A stretch of 64,000 bases of DNA from Pseudomonas bharatica CSV86 (GTDB lineage: Bacteria; Pseudomonadota; Gammaproteobacteria; Pseudomonadales; Pseudomonadaceae), in assembly GCF_000319305.2 (NCBI RefSeq), contig NZ_AMWJ02000002.1:1240001-1304000 (forward strand), written 5' to 3'. Within the stretch, counting starts at the first letter, position 1; each line of letters opens with the position of its first letter. Below are positions 55,246-63,393 of this stretch, piece by piece. A program made the translations under genes and the position numbers. The notes beneath the pieces were generated by a model. It ran no database searches. It saw only the letters and a program-made list of their open reading frames with translations, and had not been told where the DNA came from.

Positions 55246-56022
55246 TCACACGGCCACATGGGTCAACCAGCGACCGATCAGCGCCACCCCGCTGGCCAGC
55301 ACCAGCCAGGTGACCAGGCGCACGAATGCCTCGCGCGACATGTTCAAGGTCAAGCGCCGCCCTACCCGCAGCCCGAGGACCATCATCGGCAGCAGGCACG
55401 CCGCCAACAGCAGCAACGGCAGGTCGGCATAGACCCCGGCGATCAGGAACAGGCTCAGGCGCACCACCGTGCTGCAACTGATCAGTGCGCTTTGGGTCGC
55501 CCGCACCTGCTCCGTCGAGTCCAGCCGGGCATTGAGGTACAGCGCATAAAGGAAGCCGCCACTGCCGAACAGCGCGCCGAACAGTCCGCCCACGGTTCCC
55601 GCCGGCACCGACCAGCCCGCCGCCAGGTTCGCCGGCCTGACCTTCACCGCCAGGCTGTACAGCGCGTAGGCGCTGATGAACAGGCCCATGAGCAACATCA
55701 GCACATCGGCATGCAGGTTGAGCAGGAACACCACGCCCAGGGTGCAGCCCAAGGCCATGAACGGCAGCAGGCGCAGCAGCTCGCCCCTGCTCACCGCCTT
55801 GCGTGCCGGCAGCCAGTTGCCAAAGGCCGCGACGAAGTCCAGCAGCACCAGCAGCGGGATGATCCGCGACAACGGCATGAAGTTGATCAGGATCGGGCCA
55901 GCCACCAGCGCGGTACCGAATCCGGCAATGCCGAAGACCACGTAGGCAGCGGCCACACCCAGCAGGATCGGCAGCCAGTCGAGCAAGGAGAACGGCAATT
56001 GGGCGAACAGGTCGGCGAGCAT
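55246..56022 (-). CDS. TauE/SafE (TSUP) family membrane transporter
   Basis: The 258-residue protein has seven to eight membrane segments with the family signatures LLGVAAAYVVFGIAGFGTAL and AGTVGGLFGALFGSGG, internally repeated as in TSUP exporters or importers of sulfite, sulfoacetate or other anions. The substrate is unknown. It is divergent from a LysR gene 103 bases away, which probably regulates it. The unknown paralog B follows downstream. Confidence 0.92.
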   Translation of the reverse strand: MLADLFAQLPFSLLDWLPILLGVAAAYVVFGIAGFGTALVAGPILINFMPLSRIIPLLVLLDFVAAFGNWLPARKAVSRGELLRLLPFMALGCTLGVVFLLNLHADVLMLLMGLFISAYALYSLAVKVRPANLAAGWSVPAGTVGGLFGALFGSGGFLYALYLNARLDSTEQVRATQSALISCSTVVRLSLFLIAGVYADLPLLLLAACLLPMMVLGLRVGRRLTLNMSREAFVRLVTWLVLASGVALIGRWLTHVAV

Positions 56023-56125
56023 CCGGGTAATACCTTCGATTTGTTTTCAGCGCACCTTAACCGGCGCTGAGCCATGCCGACTAATATGCAATATCGCCAT
56101 TAGCCATCTTGAAACGGCATAGCTC

Positions 56126-57016
56126 ATGATTTCTACCCGCCAACTGCGCTACTTCGTTGAAATCGCCGAAAGCGGCAGCTTCAGCGCCGCTGCCGAACGC
56201 CTGTACATCGCCCAGTCGGCCCTGAGCCGGCAGATTCGCGAACTGGAGCAGCAGCTGGATACTGCGCTGTTCGAACGCACCGCGCGGCTGCCACGCCTGA
56301 CCGCTGCCGGTACGGCGTTCCTGCCCAAGGCGCGCAACCTGCTGCAGGACCTGGACAAGGCCAGCGACCTGGCCCGCGCCGTCGGCCAGGGGCGGCGCGG
56401 CAGCCTGCGCCTGAGTCATTCCAGCACGGTGCCATTGACCGGGGCCTTGTTGCATCAGGTCAGCAGCTATTTGCATGACAACCCTGGCGTATCGATGGAG
56501 ATAGCCCAGCTTTCCTCGGAGGGCCAGCTTGAAGAACTGGTCGACGGACGCCTGGACATCGGCCTGTTGCGCTTGCCAGTGCTGCGCCAGCATGAAGGCC
56601 TGTGCGTCGAGCCCTTGTTCCAGGAACCGCTGTTGCTGGCGGTCGCCGATACCCATCCCTTGGCGCATCACAACAGCATCCGGCTGGCGGATCTGTCGGA
56701 CCAGCCTTTCATTTCCATCCCGCATCGCCAGCGTGGCGGCCTGAGCTACCTGTCGGCGGAACTGTGCATGGCCGCCGGGTTCTTTCCGCGGCCGGCGCGG
56801 GTGGTGTCGCGCAAAACCACTCAATTGCAATTGATCCAGGCCGGGTTCGGGGTGGCGTTGCTGCCTCGCTGCATGCGGGACATCGCCCCGGTTTCGCTGC
56901 GGTTCATCCCATTGGTCGATCCCGGCTGCGTCAGTACGGTGGCCATAGCCCACCGCCGCGACGCCGGGCCGCTGGTCAGGCAGTTCCTCGGGCATATGCA
57001 GGCACAGCGTGCTTGA
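56126..57016 (+). CDS. LysR-family transcriptional regulator
   Basis: The 296-residue protein has the HTH (MISTRQLRYFVEIAESGSFS, IAQSALSRQIRELEQQLDTALF) and a LysR effector domain (GSLRLSHSSTVPLTGALLHQ; RLDIGLLRLPVL). The similarity is to the BenM/CatM-like branch. It is divergent from the TauE/SafE gene and likely controls it. The transglutaminase-like gene follows after 51 bases on the same strand. Confidence 0.93.
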   Translation: MISTRQLRYFVEIAESGSFSAAAERLYIAQSALSRQIRELEQQLDTALFERTARLPRLTAAGTAFLPKARNLLQDLDKASDLARAVGQGRRGSLRLSHSSTVPLTGALLHQVSSYLHDNPGVSMEIAQLSSEGQLEELVDGRLDIGLLRLPVLRQHEGLCVEPLFQEPLLLAVADTHPLAHHNSIRLADLSDQPFISIPHRQRGGLSYLSAELCMAAGFFPRPARVVSRKTTQLQLIQAGFGVALLPRCMRDIAPVSLRFIPLVDPGCVSTVAIAHRRDAGPLVRQFLGHMQAQRA

Positions 57017-57067
57017 CCCTGAAGTAACTAAAGGGTCCAACCTTGGTGAAAACACGGAGGCTTTGCC

Positions 57068-57814
57068 ATGCGCACGCAACAGGACTATCTACAACGCACT
57101 GAAATACTCGACTTCGACGCACCGCCGATCACCCGCCTCATCGACTCGCGCGGCTGGCGGCAATTGCCAGCGGAACAGGCGGCCCGTGCCGTCTACGAGT
57201 TCTGCCGCGACGAGATCCTGTTCGGTTACAACGCCGGTGCCGACAGCCTGCCCGCCTCGGCGATCCTTGCCGAGGGCCTGGGGCACTGCAACACCAAGTC
57301 CAACCTGCTGATGGCCCTGCTCCGCGCCCTCGGCATTGCCTGCCGGCTGCGGGCCTTCACCATCGACAAGCGCCTGCAGAAAGGGGCGATGACCGCGTTC
57401 GTGTACTTCATGGCGCCGCGGGAAATCCTCCACACCTGGGTCGAGGTCGAACTGCACGGGCAATGGGTAGTGCTGGAAGGGGTGATTCTCGACCAGCACT
57501 ACCTGCGCGCGGTACAGGACAGGTTCAGCAACTGCCAGCACGCCTTCCTCGGCTATGCCGTGGCCACCCCGTCGCTGGCCGAACCCGCCGTGCAATGGAC
57601 CGGCCGCGACACCTACATCCAGCGCGAAGGCATTGCCCGCGAGCTGGGGCTATATGCCTCGCCGGATGATTTCTACCGCGAGCACAAGACCAACCTGAAC
57701 GGAGTGAAGGGCTGGCTGTACCACAACTTCTTCTACAAGCTGCTCAACGACAATGTGCGCAGGATTCGCGAAGGTACACCGGGTAGCCAGGCCTGTAATC
57801 ATCAATCAGGTTGA
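57068..57814 (+). CDS. Transglutaminase-like (cysteine protease fold) protein
   Basis: The 248-residue protein shows the transglutaminase-core triad. The Cys lies in AEGLGHCNTKSNLLMALLRA, the His in HTWVEVELHGQWVVLEG, and the late Asp in GVILDQHYL. There is no signal peptide. A strong GGAGG lies upstream of the ATG. Related bacterial proteins are of uncertain role (peptide crosslinking or cleavage). The C-terminal tail beyond about residue 225 is not conserved in character. Confidence 0.85.
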   Translation: MRTQQDYLQRTEILDFDAPPITRLIDSRGWRQLPAEQAARAVYEFCRDEILFGYNAGADSLPASAILAEGLGHCNTKSNLLMALLRALGIACRLRAFTIDKRLQKGAMTAFVYFMAPREILHTWVEVELHGQWVVLEGVILDQHYLRAVQDRFSNCQHAFLGYAVATPSLAEPAVQWTGRDTYIQREGIARELGLYASPDDFYREHKTNLNGVKGWLYHNFFYKLLNDNVRRIREGTPGSQACNHQSG

Positions 57815-57866
57815 AAAATAACGACGCGTCCCCTGTGGGAGCGGAAACAGCTCATTTACCACTGTT

Positions 57867-57957
57867 CTGTGGGAGCTGGCTTGTCGGACCGCCGAACCGC
57901 AGCGATTGCGATGGTGAATTCACTGCCGTCATCGCTGGCAAGCCAGCTCCCACAGGG
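57867..57957. repeat. Inverted REP pair
   Basis: CTGTGGGAGCTGGCTTG is mirrored by CAAGCCAGCTCCCACAG, with the GGTCCGACAAG-type loop variant between. Together with the next element it fills most of the 576-base gene-free stretch 57815-58390. Confidence 0.85.
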
Positions 57958-58105
57958 TCCGGGGCCAGCCTGACCCACGCCGTGACGCCGAAGACCGCCA
58001 ATGCCGTGGCGCCCGCGCCGCTGAACCAGTCCCTGGCCATGAACCAGGGCGGCCGGACCGATGGTCTGGTCAACCGGGTCATGTACCTAAAGGCTGGCGC
58101 GGCCC

Positions 58106-58286
58106 CCTGTGGGAGCGTGGCTTGCCCGCGAAGGGCCGCAAAGCGGCCCCAAATCCTGCCACGCCGAACATCTGGGACACTGAGGCCAAGCAGGCGCTGA
58201 ATCCAGAAGAGCTTTCTCCACCTAGCTCGTGCTGGATGGTTTTGGGGCCGCCTTGCGGCCCTTCGCGGGCAAGCCACGCTCCTACG
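58106..58286. repeat. Large inverted repeat of a second REP variant
   Basis: The arm CCTGTGGGAGCGTGGCTTGC, continuing CCGCGAAGGGCCGCAAAGCGGCCCC (58106-58150), is mirrored by GGGGCCGCCTTGCGGCCCTTCGCGGGCAAGCCACG (58243-58286). About 92 unrelated bases lie between. This variant has GCGTGGCTTGCCCGCGAAG rather than the window's main REP core, and its arms are much farther apart. Confidence 0.8.
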
Positions 58287-58390
58287 GATCCTAAGTTGAT
58301 CCACCATCCGAGCCCTCGGCGAACGATGTGTAGATACCCATGCCCGACAAGGCAGGACACCTCGCCCCGCGATCCTTTATAGTGCCGCCC

Positions 58391-59770
58391 ATGATCAGAG
58401 ACCCTTTCGAACGCCTCGGCCTCGACCGTGAAGTACTCACCGTCAGCCAACTCAACGGCCGCGCCCGCGTGCTGCTGGAAGATGTCTTCAGCAGCATCTG
58501 GGTCGAGGGCGAGATATCCAACCTCGCCCGCCCCGCCTCCGGCCATGTGTATTTCACCCTGAAGGACAGCGGTGCCCAGGTGCGCTGCGCGCTGTTCCGC
58601 AATAACGCGGCGCGGGTCCGCCAGGCCTTGCGTGACGGGCTGGCGGTGAAGGTGCGCGGCAAGGTCTCGCTGTTCGAGGGCCGCGGCGACTACCAGTTGA
58701 TCCTCGACACGGTCGAGCCGGCCGGCGACGGCGCCTTGCGCCTGGCCTTCGAGGCACTCAAGGAAAAGCTCGGCGCCGAGGGCCTGTTCGCTGCCGAGCG
58801 CAAGCGCGCGCTGCCGGCGCATCCGCAGCGCATCGGCATCATCAGCTCGCCCACCGGCGCGGTGATCCGCGACATCATCAGCGTGTTCCGCCGTCGTGCC
58901 CCGCAGGTCGAACTGAACCTGGTGCCCACCGCCGTGCAAGGCCGCGAAGCCATCGGGCAGATCGTCCGCGCCCTGCGGAAGGCCGATGCCCAGGGCTTCG
59001 ACGCGCTGATCCTGGCCCGAGGCGGCGGTTCGCTGGAAGACCTCTGGTGCTTCAACGAAGAAGCCGTGGCCCGCGCCATCGCCGCCTGCGTGACGCCGAT
59101 CGTCAGCGCGGTGGGGCATGAAACCGATGTCTCGATCAGCGACTTCGTCGCCGATGTCCGCGCGCCGACGCCGTCGGCCGCCGCCGAGCTGCTGGCGCCC
59201 GACAGCAGCGACCTGCAACGCCGCCTGGAAAGCCTGCAACGGCGCCTGTTGCTGCGCATGCAGAACCGCCTGATGCACGATCGCCTGCGCCTCGACGGAC
59301 TCAGCCGGCGCCTGCGTCATCCGGGCGAACGCCTGCGCCAGCAGGCCCAGCGCCTCGATGACCTGGACATGCGCCTGCGCCGCGCCTTCGAGCAGCGCCT
59401 GAACCAGCGCCGCGAACGCCTGGCACGTCTCGACACGCGCCTTGCCGCGCAGCATCCGGGACGTACCCTGGCGCTGCTCAAGCAGCGCCTGGACAACCTG
59501 TCCGCGCGCCTGCCCCGGGCCATGCGCGACACCCTGAAGGATCGCCGCCAGCAGCTCCAGGCCCAGGTGCAGATGCTCGAACTGGTCAGCCCCCTGGCCA
59601 CCCTCGGTCGCGGTTACAGCATCCTGCTCGACGAGCGCGGCCAGGCGATTCGCAGCGCCGCGCAAACGAACAATGGCCAGCGTCTCAAAGCCCGCCTCGG
59701 CGAAGGCGAACTGCTGGTGCGGGTCGAGGACAACCACCAGACCCCGGTCACGCTTTCCCTTCTGGACTGA
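58391..59770 (+). CDS. xseA: Exodeoxyribonuclease VII large subunit
   Basis: XseA is the catalytic subunit of the ATP-independent single-strand exonuclease. The 459-residue protein starts MIRDPFERLGLDREVLTVSQ. It has an OB-fold (about 20-110, VEGEISNLARPASGHVYFTLKD) and the conserved core RIGIISSPTGAVIRDII, LARGGGSLEDLWCFNEE and VGHETDVSISDFVADVRAPTPSAAAEL. A long Arg-rich coiled coil (about 260-400) precedes the C-terminal LGRGYSIL. Upstream in-frame sequence was not used. xseB is not next to it. Confidence 0.96.
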   Translation: MIRDPFERLGLDREVLTVSQLNGRARVLLEDVFSSIWVEGEISNLARPASGHVYFTLKDSGAQVRCALFRNNAARVRQALRDGLAVKVRGKVSLFEGRGDYQLILDTVEPAGDGALRLAFEALKEKLGAEGLFAAERKRALPAHPQRIGIISSPTGAVIRDIISVFRRRAPQVELNLVPTAVQGREAIGQIVRALRKADAQGFDALILARGGGSLEDLWCFNEEAVARAIAACVTPIVSAVGHETDVSISDFVADVRAPTPSAAAELLAPDSSDLQRRLESLQRRLLLRMQNRLMHDRLRLDGLSRRLRHPGERLRQQAQRLDDLDMRLRRAFEQRLNQRRERLARLDTRLAAQHPGRTLALLKQRLDNLSARLPRAMRDTLKDRRQQLQAQVQMLELVSPLATLGRGYSILLDERGQAIRSAAQTNNGQRLKARLGEGELLVRVEDNHQTPVTLSLLD

Positions 59771-59774
59771 ACCC

Positions 59775-60598
59775 ATGCCACGACTGCTTTGCGCCTTTTT
59801 CCTGCTGTGCCTGACTTTCGCTGGCAGCGCCCACGCCAGCTACATCACCCGCCAGTTGAACAAGCCGGTACCCGGGGCGTTGCGGTGATCGACCTCGGGC
59901 CCTCGGCCCAACCGCCGAGTGCGCGCTTCGACGGCAAGCCGGTACTGGTGGTGAAGGAGCAGGACAACTGGCTGGCCATCGTCGGCATTCCCCTGACCCA
60001 GAAGCCCGGCGTTGCCCGCATCACCCAGGGCAGCCGCACCCTGGAGTTCAGGGTCGGCAGCAAGAAGTACCAGGAACAGCACATCACCTTGAAGAACCAG
60101 CGCCAGGTCAACCCGAACCCGGCCGACCTCAAGCGCATCGACGCCGAGCTGGCCGAGCAGATCAAGGCCTACCGCAGCTTCAGCCTCGGTACGCCGAGCA
60201 ACCTGATCCTCGACAAGCCGGTCAGCGGCCCGCTGTCCAGCCGCTTCGGCGTGCGCCGCTTCTTCAATGGCGAAGAACGCAATCCGCATTCCGGCCTGGA
60301 CTTCGCCGTGCCCGCCGGCACGCCGGTGAAGACCCCGGCCAACGGCAAGGTGATCCTCACCGGCAGCTATTTCTTCAACGGCAACACGGTGTTCGTCGAT
60401 CATGGCCAGGGTTTCATCAGCATGTTCTGCCACCTGTCGAAGATCGATGTGAAAACCGGGCAGGTGCTGACCCGCGGGGCGGTGATCGGCAAGGTCGGCT
60501 CCACTGGCCGGGCCACCGGGGCGCACATGCACTGGAACGTCAGCCTGAACGATGCGCGGGTCGATCCGGCGATCTTCATCGGTGCGTTCCAACCCTGA
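59775..60598 (+). pseudogene. M23 (LytM) peptidase, frameshifted near its start
   Basis: The ATG at 59775 gives a signal peptide and start (MPRLLCAFFLLCLTFAGSAHASYITRQLNKPVPG) that then hits a stop. From GVAVIDLGPSAQ the true reading continues in the next frame to 60598. It has an N-terminal beta domain and a LytM zinc site (HSGLDFAVPAGTPVKTP; GAHMHWNVSLNDARVDP). One more G in the GGGG at 59874-59877 joins them into about 274 residues. The intact protein would be an exported peptidoglycan-endopeptidase-like enzyme. The gene starts 4 bases after xseA. Confidence 0.8.
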
Positions 60599-60626
60599 AC
60601 TACCCGCCAGGCGGCGCTGTTGCGCC

Positions 60627-60667
60627 AATCAAAAAGACCGCGCAATCGACGCGGTCTTTTTGATTGG
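60627..60667. terminator. Strong bidirectional terminator
   Basis: CAATCAAAAAGACCGCG is mirrored by CGCGGTCTTTTTGATTG around CAATCGA, with T and A runs on both sides. It ends the xseA/M23 transcript before the leuA leader. Confidence 0.92.
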
Positions 60668-60767
60668 AATGCGCGATTAAATGTCGGTAGAAAGCAGATT
60701 CCGCACATTTCTATCAATTTTTTCGAGGTGCTTGCCATCTTTCACCTCACTGGTTAGGGTTGAGGGC

Positions 60768-60845
60768 ATGAAAACCTTTGAAACCCTTATCCGCCTCCGC
60801 CAACACCGCAGCCTTTGCCTGGTCAGTGCACGACTACCAAGCTGA
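60768..60845 (+). CDS. Possible leuA leader peptide (25 residues)
   Basis: An ATG with TGAGGG 4 bases upstream opens a 25-codon frame (MKTFETLIRLRQHRSLCLVS...), ending at TGA 77 bases before leuA. It has five leucine codons (CTT, CTC, CTT, CTG, CTA), four of the six kinds, and five arginines. The ribosome binding site is better than for most short ORFs. I see no terminator hairpin with a T run between it and leuA. Its location suggests translation-coupled or attenuation-type control, but this is unproven. Confidence 0.5.
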   Translation: MKTFETLIRLRQHRSLCLVSARLPS

Positions 60846-60922
60846 ATCGCGTCGCCTCGCCCATTCCAAGATTCCATGTTTCCGGCAGGCCCGTTCCAGG
60901 CCGCATCAAAAGGATTGCTCCC

Positions 60923-62599
60923 ATGTCCATGCTCAAAGACCCTTCGAAGAAATACCGCGCCTTCCCGACCATCGACCTGCCCGACCGTACCTGGCCGTCG
61001 AAGACCATCACCCAGGCGCCGATCTGGTGCAGCTCCGACCTGCGCGACGGTAACCAGTCGCTGATCGAGCCGATGGATTCGGAAAAGAAACTGCGCTTCT
61101 GGAAGACCCTGGTCAGCGTGGGCGTGAAGGAAATCGAAGCGGCCTTCCCGTCCGCCTCGCAGACCGATTTCGACTTCGTCCGCACCCTGATCGAAGACAG
61201 CCACATCCCTGACGACACCACCATTCAGGTTCTGACCCAGGCCCGCGAAGACCTGATTTCGCGCACCTTCGAATCCCTGCGCGGAGCGAAGAAGGCCATC
61301 GTTCACCTGTACAACGCCACCAGCCCGTCGTTCCGCCGCATCGTCTTCAACCAGGACAAGCAAGGCGTGAAGGACATCGCGGTGAACGCGGCCAAGCTGT
61401 TCGTCAAGTACGCCGCCCAGCAGCCGGAAACCCAGTGGACCTTCCAGTACTCGCCGGAGACCTTCAGCGCGACTGAAATGGAATTCGCCAAGGAAGTCTG
61501 CGACGCGGTGATCGAGGTGTGGAACCCGACCCCGGAACACAAGATCATCCTCAACCTGCCAGCTACCGTCGAAGTCTCGACGCCGAACGTCTACGCCGAC
61601 CAGATCGAGTGGTTCTGCCGCAACGTCAACCGCCGTGACAGCGTGATCATCAGCCTGCACTGCCACAACGACCGCGGCACCGGCATCGCCGCCACCGAGC
61701 TGGGCCTGATGGCCGGCGCCGACCGTGCCGAAGGCTGCCTGTTCGGCAACGGCGAGCGTACCGGCAACGTCGACCTGGTGACCCTGGCCCTGAACCTCTA
61801 CACCCAGGGCATCGACCCCGAGCTGGACTTCTCCGACATCGACGGCGTGCGCAAGGTGGTCGAGGAATGCAACCAGTTGCCGGTGCATCCACGTCACCCG
61901 TATGTCGGCGACCTGGTCCACACCGCATTCTCCGGCTCGCACCAGGACGCCATCCGCAAGGGCTTCGCCCAGCAGAAGGAAGACGCCCTGTGGGAAGTGC
62001 CGTACCTGCCGATCGACCCGGCCGACATCGGCCGCAGCTACGAGGCGGTGATCCGCGTCAACAGCCAGTCCGGCAAGGGCGGTATCACCTACCTGCTGGA
62101 ACAGGAATACGGCATCAGCCTGCCGCGTCGCATGCAGATCGAGTTCAGCCAGGTGGTCCAGGGTGAAACCGACCGTCTCGGCCTGGAAATGACTGCCCAG
62201 CAGATCTACAACCTGCTGCACCGCGAATACCTCCAGGCCAACGCGCCGTACGCACTGGTCAGCCACCGCCTGCAGGAAGAGAACGGCCACAGCGCCGTGG
62301 AAGTGGAAGTCGCCGGCGAAGGCGAAACCACCCTGCACTGGCGCGGCAAGGGCAACGGTGCCCTGGAAGCCCTGGTCGCCGGCCTGCCGGTTGCCGTGGA
62401 GATCATGGACTACAACGAACATGCCATCGGCGCCGGCACCAATGCCAAGGCTGCGGCGTACATCGAACTGCGCGTGGCCGGTGGTCGTCCGGTGCACGGG
62501 GTGGGCATCGATGAAAACATCACCACCGCCAGCTTCAAGGCCCTGTTCAGCGCGCTGAACCGTTCCCTGACCCAGCAGGCGGCGAGCAAGGCGGCCTAA
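60923..62599 (+). CDS. leuA: 2-isopropylmalate synthase
   Basis: LeuA condenses 2-ketoisovalerate with acetyl-CoA in the first committed step of leucine synthesis. The 558-residue protein is the long (type 2) class. It starts MSMLKDPSKKYRAFPTIDLP, with the TIM barrel start IWCSSDLRDGNQSLIEPM. Metal-binding residues are in VIISLHCHNDRGTG and GNGERTGNVDLVTLAL, and a C-terminal LeuA allosteric domain follows (from about 420). The ATG is preceded by AGGATTG. Leucine feedback is expected. Confidence 0.97.
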   Translation: MSMLKDPSKKYRAFPTIDLPDRTWPSKTITQAPIWCSSDLRDGNQSLIEPMDSEKKLRFWKTLVSVGVKEIEAAFPSASQTDFDFVRTLIEDSHIPDDTTIQVLTQAREDLISRTFESLRGAKKAIVHLYNATSPSFRRIVFNQDKQGVKDIAVNAAKLFVKYAAQQPETQWTFQYSPETFSATEMEFAKEVCDAVIEVWNPTPEHKIILNLPATVEVSTPNVYADQIEWFCRNVNRRDSVIISLHCHNDRGTGIAATELGLMAGADRAEGCLFGNGERTGNVDLVTLALNLYTQGIDPELDFSDIDGVRKVVEECNQLPVHPRHPYVGDLVHTAFSGSHQDAIRKGFAQQKEDALWEVPYLPIDPADIGRSYEAVIRVNSQSGKGGITYLLEQEYGISLPRRMQIEFSQVVQGETDRLGLEMTAQQIYNLLHREYLQANAPYALVSHRLQEENGHSAVEVEVAGEGETTLHWRGKGNGALEALVAGLPVAVEIMDYNEHAIGAGTNAKAAAYIELRVAGGRPVHGVGIDENITTASFKALFSALNRSLTQQAASKAA

Positions 62600-62621
62600 G
62601 GCGCCGGTCTGCTCGACCCAG

Positions 62622-62648
62622 GCCCGCCTCCCGAAGGCGGGCTTTTTT
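62622..62648 (+). terminator. leuA terminator
   Basis: The stem CCCGCCT/AGGCGGG with a CCCGA loop is followed by CTTTTTT, 22 bases past the leuA stop. Confidence 0.9.
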
Positions 62649-62654
62649 GTGCGC

Positions 62655-62683
62655 AAAAAAAAGGGGCGCCGACCAAGCGCCCC
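62655..62683 (-). terminator. eda terminator
   Basis: On the minus strand the stem GGGGCGC/GCGCCCC with a 7-base loop is followed by eight T. It lies 16 bases past the eda stop. Confidence 0.9.
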
Positions 62684-62699
62684 GAACAGCCGTAACCAC

Positions 62700-63377
62700 T
62701 TATCCTTCGAGCAGCGCCATCGCCTCGGCACTGCACTTCTCCACGGCGGCCCAGTCGCCGTTCTTGATCCAACCGCTATCCAGCATCCAGGTTCCACCCA
62801 CGCACATCACGTTGGGCAGGCCCATGTAGCTGAGCAGGTTATCCGGACGAACCCCGCCAGTCGGGCAGAAACGCACATCGGCAAAGGGTCCGGCATAGGC
62901 CTTGATCGCCGCGATGCCGCCGCTGATTTCCGCCGGGAACAGCTTGAAGCGCCGGTAGCCGAGGGCGTAGCCCATCATGATTTCCGACGGCGTGCTGATC
63001 CCCGGCAGCAGCGGGATATCGCTTTCGACGCCGGCCTGGAGGATTTCCCGGGTCACTCCGGGGGTGACCACGAACTGCGCGCCCGCCGCTTCCACCGCCT
63101 CGAACTGGGCGCGGTCCAGCACGGTACCGGCGCCGATGCACAGCTGCGGACGCTGCTCACGCAATACCTTGATGGCCTTCAAGCCATGTTCGGAACGCAG
63201 GGTCACTTCCAAAGTGCGAATGCCACCGGCGGCCAGGGCATCGGCCAGGGGCAGGATATCGGCCTCGCGGGCGATGGTGATTACCGGCAGGATGCGCGCC
63301 TGGTCGCAGATCGCATCGATCCGGGCGATCTTGTCGGTCATCGTCGGCAATGGCGTGGGGCGTTCGAGCGTGGTCAT
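62700..63377 (-). CDS. eda: KDPG aldolase (2-dehydro-3-deoxy-6-phosphogluconate aldolase)
   Basis: Eda splits KDPG into pyruvate and glyceraldehyde-3-phosphate, the last Entner-Doudoroff step. The 225-residue protein is a TIM barrel with ARILPVITIAREADI, GIRTLEVTLRSEHGLKAI (substrate Glu) and CIGAGTVLDRAQFEAV. The Schiff-base Lys is in RRFKLFPAEISGG, and PTGGVRPDNL follows. AAGGA lies upstream of the ATG at 63377; an in-frame ATG at 63341 is another option. It is 16 bases from pgl and so very likely in a zwf-pgl-eda operon. Confidence 0.96.
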   Translation of the reverse strand: MTTLERPTPLPTMTDKIARIDAICDQARILPVITIAREADILPLADALAAGGIRTLEVTLRSEHGLKAIKVLREQRPQLCIGAGTVLDRAQFEAVEAAGAQFVVTPGVTREILQAGVESDIPLLPGISTPSEIMMGYALGYRRFKLFPAEISGGIAAIKAYAGPFADVRFCPTGGVRPDNLLSYMGLPNVMCVGGTWMLDSGWIKNGDWAAVEKCSAEAMALLEG

Positions 63378-63393
63378 GACAGGGGTCCTTGGC

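Noticed and set aside
60778..61053. A 91-codon frame across the leuA leader and start
   Set aside because: Out of frame with leuA, runs into its coding sequence, and has no ribosome binding site.
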